DNA of 42,531 bases from Bacteriovoracaceae bacterium (GCA_021732585.1 JAKFUR010000031.1:1-42531), one strand, 5' to 3'. Positions 18,394-27,395 are shown, counted from the stretch's first letter. The notes: generated by a model not told the origin, from the sequence alone. Translations and numbers: made by a program.

Positions 18394-18962
18394 GGGGTTA
18401 CCTTTGAAAACTGCAGCAATCCTTGGGGGTATTCACACAGCCAAGCCGTGCTATCCCAACGACACTCGAGGGTTTGTGCCGGAAGAACTCGTTGCACAGC
18501 TTTCCCTTCCACCCATTTTTGAATTTTACCGTCGATCACTGTGTGGCCATCGATCGGCTGCCAGCTGGCCTTAAAAAAATCATCTAGAATTCCACGCAGC
18601 TCAACGCCAAAGGGAGTGTTGAGATCCACCACGTGATCATTCAAGCGACCATAGATCGCATGATCTTTTTTCACGGGTAGGTCGCCGAGGAGTTGAGCGC
18701 GCGCTTTGAGTTTTGTATCCAAATCGAGCATGCGCTTTTTGAGCGGCCCAAGAGTTTGCTTGTTGGAAAAAGTTCCTACACCTTTGAGCACCGGCGCGAG
18801 TTCACTATCTTGGACCTTGAGGGTCCAGCCGCTTTTCTCAGCGTCGATCAGCATCGAGCGGCTACCGCCAGGACGCAGGTCGGTCCAGCCGATGGAGGGG
18901 GAGGCCGTAGCTGAAAAAATCCATAAAAATATGACTAAAAAGCCCATGTTTAATCTTTTCAC
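18390..18962 (-). CDS. Secreted protein of unknown function, overlapping the metalloprotease start by 4 bp
   Basis: Signal peptide MKRLNMGFLVIFLWIFSATAS; stop overlaps the downstream ATG. Confidence 0.7.
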   Translation of the reverse strand: MKRLNMGFLVIFLWIFSATASPSIGWTDLRPGGSRSMLIDAEKSGWTLKVQDSELAPVLKGVGTFSNKQTLGPLKKRMLDLDTKLKARAQLLGDLPVKKDHAIYGRLNDHVVDLNTPFGVELRGILDDFFKASWQPIDGHTVIDGKIQKWVEGKAVQRVLPAQTLECRWDSTAWLCEYPQGLLQFSKVTP

Positions 18963-19062
18963 AAAGCCCCACCCTGTACGAGTGGGCAGAGAGTGACATT
19001 TTTACAGAGTCCGCCCCGTCGTCTTAAAAAAGCCCTTATCCTTGAAGAAATAGGAGACCCCC

Positions 19063-19266
19063 ATGCGCTTTCTTTTTGCTGCCCTGATCGCTCTCACTTC
19101 GGTGACCATCGCTCATGCGGAGACGGGGATTCCGACGAAGGAACGCGTGAAATGGGAGCTGTGGGTGGAAGGTTTGCCCGTGCAGGTCTCTGTGTCAGAG
19201 TCAGCTCCCGTCAAAAAAGAGCTCCCCGAAGAGATCACCCGTATCCTGCTTAAGTATCAGTTGTAG
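19063..19266 (+). CDS. Small secreted protein of unknown function
   Basis: Signal-like MRFLFAALIALTSVTIAHAE; upstream GAAGAAATAGGAGACCCCC provides an SD. Confidence 0.65.
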   Translation: MRFLFAALIALTSVTIAHAETGIPTKERVKWELWVEGLPVQVSVSESAPVKKELPEEITRILLKYQL

Positions 19267-19275
19267 GCCAAGCCC

Positions 19276-19298
19276 TATAGTATTATGCTAATACTATA
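19276..19298. promoter_or_regulatory. Probable MarR autoregulatory operator
   Basis: TATAGTATTA TGC TAATACTATA, perfect 10-bp arms, ending on the A of the marR ATG. Confidence 0.75.
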
Positions 19299-19753
19299 TG
19301 CGTCGTATCGCTCACATCGGCAGTCTTCTCAAACAAATCTATCGCCTCTACAGCGTTGAATTGATCCGTCAGCTCCAGTCTCGCGGCTTCACTGATCTGC
19401 GCGCCTCTTTCCTTGAAATCCTCATGTATCTGGTTGAGCACGAAGCCCCGTCCATTAAGATGATCGGCAAGGCCTGCGGTCTTAAAAAACAAACCATGAC
19501 CAGTCACTTGAACGAGCTCGAGCGCCGTGGATACGTCACTCGTCAGCATTCGGAGATCGATAAACGCGAGCAGCTCGTGCGCCTGACGGATTACGGTGAG
19601 AAATTTAAGGTGAACCTACTGCAGGTGGTGAACGATGTTGAGTCGCACTACTCACGTAAGATGGGCGAGGTCGAACTCGATCGGGTGGAGCTGATGCTTG
19701 AAAATCTTCACAGAGAATTGTTAGGAAGTCAGAAGAAGGGAACGCTGATCTAG
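19298..19753 (+). CDS. MarR family transcriptional regulator
   Basis: IKMIGKACGLKKQTMTSHLNELERRGYVTRQHSEIDKREQLVRLTDYGEKF winged-HTH signature. Confidence 0.88.
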   Translation: MRRIAHIGSLLKQIYRLYSVELIRQLQSRGFTDLRASFLEILMYLVEHEAPSIKMIGKACGLKKQTMTSHLNELERRGYVTRQHSEIDKREQLVRLTDYGEKFKVNLLQVVNDVESHYSRKMGEVELDRVELMLENLHRELLGSQKKGTLI

Positions 19754-19773
19754 CGCCCCCTTCGATTGTTCAG

Positions 19774-20241
19774 TTATTGTTGGGTTGCGGAGTCAGCACC
19801 ATCAATTTTCTCAGCAGGAAGGGCGGGGATTTCTTTTGACTCACGTGAAAGCGAGTCCACTACTGATTCCGGTTTCTCGTCCACGCACTCTTTGTTGGCC
19901 CGCTTATAGATCACCGGAACATTCTTGATCTCAGAGCTGTGTCGAGTGATCTCGATTTTTGGATTTACTGAGAAGAATTTTTCGGTCTTGGAATTCAATC
20001 TTTTGTAGGAAACTTGATGTGTCTTGTTGCCGACTTGGAAATAGTAATTCCAATTCTGTGGGATGTTTTCCTTCGAGCTAACAACAAGTTTCTTTTTCTT
20101 GAAGAGCTCTACCTCACCGCAAATAGCGATAGTTTCCGAACCGGGAAGTACCACTTCTGCTTGTTCGGCAGCAAAGACATGTCCAATTCCAGTCAGGAGT
20201 ATAGAAAGAAGAAAAAATTTCATGTGGGTCTCCAGTTGCAT
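19774..20241 (-). CDS. Secreted protein of unknown function
   Basis: Signal peptide MKFFLLSILLTGIGHVFAAEQ; likely start at the internal MKFF. Confidence 0.6.
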   Translation of the reverse strand: MQLETHMKFFLLSILLTGIGHVFAAEQAEVVLPGSETIAICGEVELFKKKKLVVSSKENIPQNWNYYFQVGNKTHQVSYKRLNSKTEKFFSVNPKIEITRHSSEIKNVPVIYKRANKECVDEKPESVVDSLSRESKEIPALPAEKIDGADSATQQ

Positions 20242-20247
20242 TTAGAT

Positions 20248-20784
20248 TTAAGCTGATTTGTCGCTTTGATTGAGAATTTTAAGTTGATGGCCTGGCCAGA
20301 ATTTCCAACCACCCGAAATATTGTTGCAGTTGAAGTAGTTCTTCGAATTCAAAAATTCGCAGGCAAGAATACTGCGCAAGCCTTCCTCAGAAATGATCAT
20401 CAGTGGCGTGCTTTGTTTGGGAACTTCATCCCAGCGCTCGGCAAGCTGTTCGAGAGGAATGTGGAGAGTGGCTTTCGGACGTGGGCCTTCCGGAACGTAA
20501 TCCTGGTGAGACACGTCGAGGAAAATAAAATCAAAACTTGGGTCTTCGAAAAGCTTCCAGGCCTTGTCCGGTGACAGGTCATGGTAAGGACGGCCGTCGT
20601 GGATAAATGCATCCGGTAGGTCCTGGCGATTCTTCACGCGCACGAGGTGCTGGCGTTGGATAGCAAACTTGCGGTCCATGTCTTCCTGCATTCGCATCAT
20701 TTGGCGCTCGAGTGCAGCGACCCGTCCGGTGAGGAGGTTGATGACGTAGAAGATATTGTTTTGCAGCTTATGGAGCAAAGACAT
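20248..20784 (-). CDS. Rhodanese-like domain protein, probably catalytically inactive
   Basis: FDFIFLDVSHQDYVPEGPRPKATLHIPLEQL...PLMIISEEGLRSILACEFLNSKNYFNCNNISGGWKFWPG; Ser where the catalytic Cys is expected. Confidence 0.7.
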   Translation of the reverse strand: MSLLHKLQNNIFYVINLLTGRVAALERQMMRMQEDMDRKFAIQRQHLVRVKNRQDLPDAFIHDGRPYHDLSPDKAWKLFEDPSFDFIFLDVSHQDYVPEGPRPKATLHIPLEQLAERWDEVPKQSTPLMIISEEGLRSILACEFLNSKNYFNCNNISGGWKFWPGHQLKILNQSDKSA

Positions 20785-20815
20785 AGAACTTATCTTACCC
20801 CGCTGCGCCTACCCG

Positions 20816-21718
20816 CTAAAAGAACGGGTAAATCGTGCCGAATTGGATGTGATTCACGATCATCGAAGTCAGGATTGCAGCCGCGAGGAACAATGAGCCC
20901 TCGTAAAAGCCATAACCCCAGTTCTGCTGATCGGTATCTTGGATCGGGGCATCGGCGCCGGCCGCGTAGGTGCGGGTCTTAAAGACGTACTCTAGGCCGC
21001 GCTTAAAGAGAGGATAGATGATCAACGCCAAGAGCATTTTAAGCATGACCTGTACGCAATACATGCTGATATCGTAGTGTTCCTGATCAAAGCTTCCGCC
21101 CACGAGCCAGCTAATTCCTAGAGTGTAACCAGCGTAAGAAAGCGCCACCGAAGGCCGTTGCTGGGTAATTAGGCGATTGAAGTTCAATTTGGTCAGCAGC
21201 GTGTAGTACTTCGAACTGAAGCCCATCACAACCATCGCCAAGAGCCACAGCACAAAAAGAATGACGAGCGAGTTTTCTGATTGGTCCACCACGGTGCGAG
21301 TGACATGAGCAATGGAGAGCGCATGGCTGAGGCAAATAATGGCGTAGGTGAGATTCTGGCGCTTGAGGACTTCGTCTTTGTATTCGAAGTTGTACAGCAC
21401 AATGCTTTCGATCAAAAACAGCGACAATAGGTAGAGCCCGCAGGTGAGCGAGCCCCACACAAAGAAATGAAAGATCGAAAGAAAGATGCCGTGGCTTTCA
21501 TCAAAACCCAAAGAACTTAAAATAATGGTGAAGCCCACCAATCGCGAAAACATGTGGATGGTATCTGCTGGATTTTCCGAAGGGTAGAAGCGCTTAGTGA
21601 CCTGCTTCTTCATGGTTGGATAGAAGAGGAGGTGAGCATACTTGTAGACGAACAAAACGCCACAAACCACGCTCACGAGGATGATGCGGATTAGAAGACG
21701 ATCGAAAATCTCATTCAT
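20816..21718 (-). CDS. Multi-pass membrane protein of unknown function
   Basis: Long ORF with several hydrophobic segments. Confidence 0.7.
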   Translation of the reverse strand: MNEIFDRLLIRIILVSVVCGVLFVYKYAHLLFYPTMKKQVTKRFYPSENPADTIHMFSRLVGFTIILSSLGFDESHGIFLSIFHFFVWGSLTCGLYLLSLFLIESIVLYNFEYKDEVLKRQNLTYAIICLSHALSIAHVTRTVVDQSENSLVILFVLWLLAMVVMGFSSKYYTLLTKLNFNRLITQQRPSVALSYAGYTLGISWLVGGSFDQEHYDISMYCVQVMLKMLLALIIYPLFKRGLEYVFKTRTYAAGADAPIQDTDQQNWGYGFYEGSLFLAAAILTSMIVNHIQFGTIYPFF

Positions 21719-21730
21719 ACAACAGGCCCT

Positions 21731-22390
21731 TTAGAAATTCTCTTTGAGGTACTTTAAGACAAGCGTTTTAAGTTCCACTTTCTGCTGGCGCTCCGGTTTA
21801 AAAAAATTCGGGAAATTCTTGCGTGTCACACGGCCATCAGTTCCAAACTCATTCTCTAGGCCATAGAAAGTTTTCTTGCGCTCGTAGTGTGAAACGTATT
21901 CTTCATAAAACGCCGGGATGGGCCGCCATGTGCCCCAACCGAGGTAGCGCGGGAGATTTTTGTACGCGCGGTAAAAACGCCAACGGACTTGGCCTTTTTT
22001 ATCCGGGCGCCACTCACCAAAGCCACGGTTGCCGACATAAGCCACACCGGGTGGCATGGGAATGGTTTCTTCAACACCTTCTATTCGACGAAACACTGAC
22101 ATGCCAATATTTTTGCGATTCTTGAGCGCAAAATCCCGCGAGGTGCGCACGATCATTTCTTCGACGCCTTGGAAGCCATGAACCAGACGGAGTTTTTGAT
22201 AATAGGTTTTGATCAGAAAGCCGGTGGCATGCGTGTCAGTCAATATTACGGTCACGCTTTGTCCCGGGATCACGCGACTGAGGCCCTTCTCGTTGGGCAT
22301 GTAATCCATTCCCAACTCTGAGGGTGAGAGCGCCTTGGAGAGTCCCAGGTACGCAACCACCAACATGAAGTAGAGGAAAAACTTTTGCAT
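21731..22390 (-). CDS. Protein of unknown function with N-terminal signal/TM
   Basis: MQKFFLYFMLVVAYLGLSKA leader; same-strand cluster with the HD hydrolase. Confidence 0.7.
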   Translation of the reverse strand: MQKFFLYFMLVVAYLGLSKALSPSELGMDYMPNEKGLSRVIPGQSVTVILTDTHATGFLIKTYYQKLRLVHGFQGVEEMIVRTSRDFALKNRKNIGMSVFRRIEGVEETIPMPPGVAYVGNRGFGEWRPDKKGQVRWRFYRAYKNLPRYLGWGTWRPIPAFYEEYVSHYERKKTFYGLENEFGTDGRVTRKNFPNFFKPERQQKVELKTLVLKYLKENF

Positions 22391-23688
22391 TAAATCGCTC
22401 GCACGATCTCGAGCACAGCTTTCTGCTGAGCTGAAGGAAGCTGGTCGTAGTCCAGGTGCAAACGTGTGACTGCATGGCTCTTGGAGTATTTCTCAAAGAG
22501 ATCAGTGGCTTCGTTCACATTGATATGACGGCGTGTGCCTCCCATGGAAGCTTCTCGCAGAACCTTCATCGGATAAGCGTTCGCCGGCGCGGAGTCCGCA
22601 TAGTACTTCGACAAGCGGCCCTTAGAAGAGCACTTGATGTAATCAATGTTCTGCGCTTTGAGGTAATTTTCCAGCGTCTCCATGTGCTGAACTCCTTCAG
22701 CTCCGAAGGTCTCCATCACTTTGCGAGGAATATCATTGCGAACCACTCGCGCTGCCCATGGATCTTTACTCTTGCGTAGGACTTTCCACAAATGCGGATC
22801 ATCGTGCTCAAGGTAAGATTCAATATCAGCAGGAATAGCGTACTCACTGGTGCCTGTCGCTTTGAAGTAGCGCATGAGCATCTGCTCCAGGCAAACGGCG
22901 CGGTAGTGGAAGTACACCATCATGAACATATGGAAACGGCTCAAGAGGAAATCATCGAACGTCGAAACGGCGCGCTCGCTGATGCCTAAGTACATCCGGC
23001 CGCCTTCTTCGCAGGCCTTGAGATTGTCGACGATCCAATCCAGATCAAATTTTCCGTAGCTCACGCCGCAGAAGTAGCTGTCGCGCAGAAGATAATCCAT
23101 GCGATCGCAGTCCATCTCGCTTGAAACTAATTGGTGCAACAGCGGGAACCAGTCCACACCATCCAGCGTGAAGTAGGCCGGATCGCGGGTTTCACCCATG
23201 ACGAGCTCAGCGACCGCTTCAGGAGTGACTCCAAAATCAGCGCGCACATCTTTAAAAGAGGTAGTGAAACTCGAATCAATAATACTTTTGAGAGTGTAGT
23301 CTTCGTGGCTCGCTTGGCGGTCTTTGCCGGGAGCAAAGCGCGTCGGGAGTTTCAAGGCACTCACTAACGGCATGACATGCTCAGTGGTGTGAGACAAGGG
23401 CGCATGGCCAATGTCGTGGAGCAGACAGCCCAAGCGCAAGGTTTGGCGCAGGCGCTGAACTTCTTTATCGTAGAGGCGATCCTTGAAAAGGGCATTAAAA
23501 ACTAACGTGCCTACATTCATCACACCGATGGAATGCAAATAACGTGTGTGGGTGGCGCCGGGAAAAACGAACTCCGAGAAACCCAGTTGCTTGATGTTTC
23601 TGAGGCGTTGGAAAAACGCATGCTCAATAACCGGGGTTTCAGCATCATGAATAGCGATAGAGCCATGGACCGGATCACGAATTTCCAC
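22390..23688 (-). CDS. HD-domain phosphohydrolase (COG1078/dGTPase-like)
   Basis: DPVHGSIAIHDAE, RLRNIKQLGFSEFVFPGATHTRYLHSIGV, LGCLLHDIGHAPLSHTTEH. Confidence 0.9.
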   Translation of the reverse strand: MEIRDPVHGSIAIHDAETPVIEHAFFQRLRNIKQLGFSEFVFPGATHTRYLHSIGVMNVGTLVFNALFKDRLYDKEVQRLRQTLRLGCLLHDIGHAPLSHTTEHVMPLVSALKLPTRFAPGKDRQASHEDYTLKSIIDSSFTTSFKDVRADFGVTPEAVAELVMGETRDPAYFTLDGVDWFPLLHQLVSSEMDCDRMDYLLRDSYFCGVSYGKFDLDWIVDNLKACEEGGRMYLGISERAVSTFDDFLLSRFHMFMMVYFHYRAVCLEQMLMRYFKATGTSEYAIPADIESYLEHDDPHLWKVLRKSKDPWAARVVRNDIPRKVMETFGAEGVQHMETLENYLKAQNIDYIKCSSKGRLSKYYADSAPANAYPMKVLREASMGGTRRHINVNEATDLFEKYSKSHAVTRLHLDYDQLPSAQQKAVLEIVRAI

Positions 23689-23936
23689 TAGAGGCCTTTT
23701 GCGTTGTCAGTCAGCCAGCGAGCAATGTCTTTGCTCTCGAACATCGGAACGCCGTCGATGTAGAGACAGGGAACCGTGCTACGTCCCGTGTCTTTCATGA
23801 GCTTTTCACGGTTCGCCGCTTCTTTACGGATATTTTTTAAGACGACTTTGTCTTTAAGACCAAGATCCGCAACAGTGCGCAGGACCAATTGGCAGTAGGG
23901 ACATTCATCAAAGTAATACAGTTCTAATTTTTTCAT
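23688..23936 (-). CDS. Glutaredoxin-like protein
   Basis: LELYYFDECPYCQLVLR; STVPCLYIDGVPMFESKDIARWL. Confidence 0.9.
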   Translation of the reverse strand: MKKLELYYFDECPYCQLVLRTVADLGLKDKVVLKNIRKEAANREKLMKDTGRSTVPCLYIDGVPMFESKDIARWLTDNAKGL

Positions 23937-23944
23937 AGGGCCTT

Positions 23945-23971
23945 AAAAAAGAAGTGGCCCCTGCGGGCCAC
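23945..23971 (-). terminator. Terminator after the histone-like gene (minus strand)
   Basis: Minus strand reads GTGGCCC GCAG GGGCCAC TTCTTTTTT. Confidence 0.85.
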
Positions 23972-23984
23972 GTCTTAAGTGTAA

Positions 23985-24572
23985 TTAGTAAGACTCGTCG
24001 TCTTCAGCTTCTTCACCCGGTTTCTTCGGGCCTTTGACGTATTCTTCGTCTTCATCAAAGACTTCGTCTTCTTCTTCCGCTTCTTCGGGATTATCGAGGC
24101 CTTCTTCGTAACCCCAGCCGTAGCCGTAGGCGCCTTCTTCTTCCTCTTCACCCGGCGTGAACTCTTCAGCTGGCTTAGCAGTTTTTTCAGCTTTCGGATC
24201 GACTTCGCCTTCTTCTTCTTCGTCGAAGTCGGCGTCGAATTCGTCAGCGCCGTCGGATGCGTAGTCGTCATCAAAAGCTGCGCCTTTGGCGTGAGCAGGA
24301 ACAACGACCGGTACGAGTGGTTTTTTAACTTCTTTCTTTACCGCTGGTTTCGCTGCGGGTTTTGCAGCTGGCTTGACCGCTTTAGTTGGAGCTGCTTTTT
24401 TTGCAGCCACTTTCTTCGCTACTTTTTTTGCGGCTTTCTTCGCTACTTTCTTGGCCACTTTTTTAGCAGCGACTTTCTTCACTGCTTTTTTGGCGACTTT
24501 TTTTCCAGCAGGCTTGGCCTTAGGTTTTGCACTCTTTTTTGCGGGGACTTTCTTTGCTTTTTTGGCTGCCAC
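23985..24572 (-). CDS. Histone H1-like Lys/Ala-rich protein with acidic C-terminal tail
   Basis: MAAKKAKKVPAKKSAKPKAKPAGKKVAKKAVKKVAAKKVAKK... then DEEEEGEVD...GEEEEEGAYGYGWGYEEG...EEAEEEDEVFDEDEEY. Confidence 0.85.
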   Translation of the reverse strand: MAAKKAKKVPAKKSAKPKAKPAGKKVAKKAVKKVAAKKVAKKVAKKAAKKVAKKVAAKKAAPTKAVKPAAKPAAKPAVKKEVKKPLVPVVVPAHAKGAAFDDDYASDGADEFDADFDEEEEGEVDPKAEKTAKPAEEFTPGEEEEEGAYGYGWGYEEGLDNPEEAEEEDEVFDEDEEYVKGPKKPGEEAEDDESY

Positions 24573-24650
24573 AGGGAGGTCCTTTGCTTAATTGAAGGGG
24601 AGGAAAAAACTCTCACTAGTATAGTGGCACACCAATTTGTTGGGCAAGCG

Positions 24651-27395
24651 TCAGTGAGTGACCGTGGCAGGAACACTGAGGGCATTAAGATCTAGAGCGT
24701 TGCGAAAACTATTTTGCCGCACGTCTTCAAACAGCGGGTTAAACCCTGTGAGCATGCCTTCCGAGTACACGGGAGCATTATTAACACTCGAGTTATAGTG
24801 GCCTGAAGATGTCAGTGATCTAAGCGTCACAAGTTTAGTTGAGTAACCGGTTCGCCGCATGGTTTCCTGCTCACCGCTATACGGTGTTCCAAAAAGGCCC
24901 TCTTCAGTGGCTCCGCGCAGCGGCCCTGGCATGTAGCCCGTTAATAATTTATCCCAGGTCGCAATGTCAGCACCGCGTGGATGGCCATCACCTCGATAGG
25001 AGTACTCGATCACATGCATGTGGGGATCGATGCCAAAGTTAGGATTGGTACTGGTATAGAACGCGCTTATGCTTTCCATCAACGAGAGCGGGCAGATGCC
25101 GGGATCTGAAACGCCAAGAGTGTTATCGGTGCTACCGAAATAAAAATGTAAAAATGTTCCCGCGATACTTTTGCACGTTGGCCTGGCGTTTGGATCGTCC
25201 GCCGTCAGTGAATAGTTAAAATCTGAAATCCGATCAGCAGCGTCTTTGTATTTAACCGGATCATCTTCGAAAATGGATTTTGAAACCAGGTTCATGGAGT
25301 CGCGATACTTCCGCATGGCACCCTCTTGCATGCGAATGAAATCTCTGATTTCAGTCCCGACTTCCTCGGCGGTTGTGAAGAGCGCATCGCCATTGGAAGA
25401 AAACAGCGGAGCATAAATGCTGGCTTGATACACAGGGAAGCTGGTGTTGGCGATAGGTGCGAACGGCCCGACAATAAAGCCGAAGGTATCGAGGAAATTC
25501 CCACTCCCGCCAACCGCTTGAAGCGCGAGATCATAGGGAACGGGGACGGTGTAGTTCGCCGCTTCGTAGGCCGTCGGTGCGCGCACATTGTAGATTGAAT
25601 CAGTGATCTCTTGAACGGTCCCCACACCTACAAGGTTTCGCTCAAACATTGTCATTTGCTCGCCCTTGTAAAGACCAGAGGAGTACGAGTCGTCTAGCCC
25701 AGCGCTAAATCTGTCGGGTTTAATCACATTCGTCTGCTGGGCACCTGTGATATAGCTGTTCGGGTTGGTGTTTCCTCTCGCAAAGTCATACACCAAGTTG
25801 GGAATTCCGAAGACAATACTTGGCCCTGAAACTAAGCCACCGATCTGATCGGTAGGCTCAGCGATCCAGAAGCGCTCCGTTTGCGCTGGCCCCTTATTAA
25901 TCGGGATCGCCATGCCGGGAGCAAACACACCATCACCCACCGGTGTGTTGGTGCCCTTGCGTTTAACATCTTTCAAATCAAGCCCGCTGAGATAGGCAGT
26001 CGAGCGACGGTTGTTCGCCGTGGTTCGAGTGGTCATCGCCGTCTCATCAGCGCCACTGCTCGCAGTGAAGAGTGCCGGACCGATTCTTCCACCCATGGGT
26101 TTCGCAGCGGCGTAGGCGGTGAGTTTTGTCGACGGAGTGCTGAAGGGATTGAAGAGGCCTTGGAAATTCGCCTCACCTTTGACTGCGTAGTACGTCACGA
26201 CTTCTGGATTTTTATAAAAACCCATCGGGTAGCCAGGAACGGGGATGGCGATTTTTGAAACGTCACACGCACCTTCAGCTTTCACTACTTGGCCGGCGGC
26301 ATCGATGACGTCATCACGGGCGATGAGCGCCGTGAAAAAAGTGGCGTAGTTCGCGAGTTGTAGCTTGAGATCGAGGTAGTACTTGGGACTTTGTTTTCCT
26401 CGCGTGCCCGAGAGCATGGTGGATAGTGAGTTGTTTCCGAAAGTGACAGGTTGTGGACTGAGTTCGGTCAAGGTGAACGAGGCTTTCATTTCCTCGTTAC
26501 CATTATTCCCTTCGTTGGTCAGATTGCGAAACCCGGACCAGTAGGCTTTCGCCGGCCGCTCATTGCCATAATGGTTTTCACCTTCAAGTGAGATCACGCT
26601 TCGGCAGGTGGTGGTGCCATCAGAAGGGTTGCCACACACGACCTGCGGTGCCCGGTTTACGGCGTATTCAAGCGCACGTGTTCGAATGGCCAGCTCTACC
26701 GCCCGAGGCCAGGCACCCACGCGATCAGCGGCGACCTGGGGAGCATCTTGAAATGCTGTTCCAACAGCATTTTCAGCACGGAGGTTGTAGGCCCACAAGT
26801 TGGTGATGTTGAAGTTCAGCTGCGTGCGCTTCGAGCAGTCACTGGATTTTTCTTTAACAATGGCATCGATGAATGATGACGTTGTCTCGTCGATACCGAC
26901 GAGGTTGGTGGGTTCGAAGCGCGGGATACCGGGGATGGCGTAACGGCGGCAAACGTTGGTGGGGACACCTGCATAGTGCATGCAGACCGAGGGAAAATTA
27001 TAGACGTCTTCGCCGGTGCCGGCCGCCGCTGGAATGTTCGGATCGGGTTGCATGCGGTAGCTGACATTTCCCGAGGCAGGTGGAGCGTCCACACCATCGA
27101 TGTTGAGATTACCCAGCACGTAGTACTTGAACATCCATTCTTTGTAGTTGTTGCGCATTTCCCAGTTCATGTAGCCGATGCGCGTGAGCATGCGCGCTTG
27201 TACAGCAGCTCCTGCGTACGCCGAAGCATCGGTGGCATTCTGCAAATTGATCTTCGCTTTCACGAACAAACCGATGTTGATGACGAAGGCGATGATGGAA
27301 ATCAGAACGATGAGACTGGAGGCGAAGAAGATGCTTATTTGGCCCCGCTCACCGGCGCGTTTTGTCCCTAGAAGGTTAGAAGTGAGCGAAATCAT
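24651..27395 (-). CDS. Large TadG-like (Flp pilus-assembly TadE/G-like) protein
   Basis: RGQISIFFASSLIVLISIIAFVINIGLFVKAKINLQNATDASAYAGAA N-terminus; ATG at 27395 preferred over upstream TTG in the track. Confidence 0.75.
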   Translation of the reverse strand: MISLTSNLLGTKRAGERGQISIFFASSLIVLISIIAFVINIGLFVKAKINLQNATDASAYAGAAVQARMLTRIGYMNWEMRNNYKEWMFKYYVLGNLNIDGVDAPPASGNVSYRMQPDPNIPAAAGTGEDVYNFPSVCMHYAGVPTNVCRRYAIPGIPRFEPTNLVGIDETTSSFIDAIVKEKSSDCSKRTQLNFNITNLWAYNLRAENAVGTAFQDAPQVAADRVGAWPRAVELAIRTRALEYAVNRAPQVVCGNPSDGTTTCRSVISLEGENHYGNERPAKAYWSGFRNLTNEGNNGNEEMKASFTLTELSPQPVTFGNNSLSTMLSGTRGKQSPKYYLDLKLQLANYATFFTALIARDDVIDAAGQVVKAEGACDVSKIAIPVPGYPMGFYKNPEVVTYYAVKGEANFQGLFNPFSTPSTKLTAYAAAKPMGGRIGPALFTASSGADETAMTTRTTANNRRSTAYLSGLDLKDVKRKGTNTPVGDGVFAPGMAIPINKGPAQTERFWIAEPTDQIGGLVSGPSIVFGIPNLVYDFARGNTNPNSYITGAQQTNVIKPDRFSAGLDDSYSSGLYKGEQMTMFERNLVGVGTVQEITDSIYNVRAPTAYEAANYTVPVPYDLALQAVGGSGNFLDTFGFIVGPFAPIANTSFPVYQASIYAPLFSSNGDALFTTAEEVGTEIRDFIRMQEGAMRKYRDSMNLVSKSIFEDDPVKYKDAADRISDFNYSLTADDPNARPTCKSIAGTFLHFYFGSTDNTLGVSDPGICPLSLMESISAFYTSTNPNFGIDPHMHVIEYSYRGDGHPRGADIATWDKLLTGYMPGPLRGATEEGLFGTPYSGEQETMRRTGYSTKLVTLRSLTSSGHYNSSVNNAPVYSEGMLTGFNPLFEDVRQNSFRNALDLNALSVPATVTH

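Noticed and set aside
18966-18990. CCCAC...GTGGG hairpin
   Set aside because: 5-bp stem with a long loop and no T-tract; too weak to call a terminator.
24340-24560. Repetitive GCC/TTC-type tract that might be read as a repeat array
   Set aside because: Explained by Lys/Ala codon repeats in the histone-like gene; no fixed-length repeats and spacers, so not CRISPR.
24291-24695. Phe/Cys-rich ORFs opposite the histone-like gene (also 24373-24591 and 23975-24304)
   Set aside because: Shadow frames created by the Lys/Ala codon repeats; composition is implausible for real proteins.
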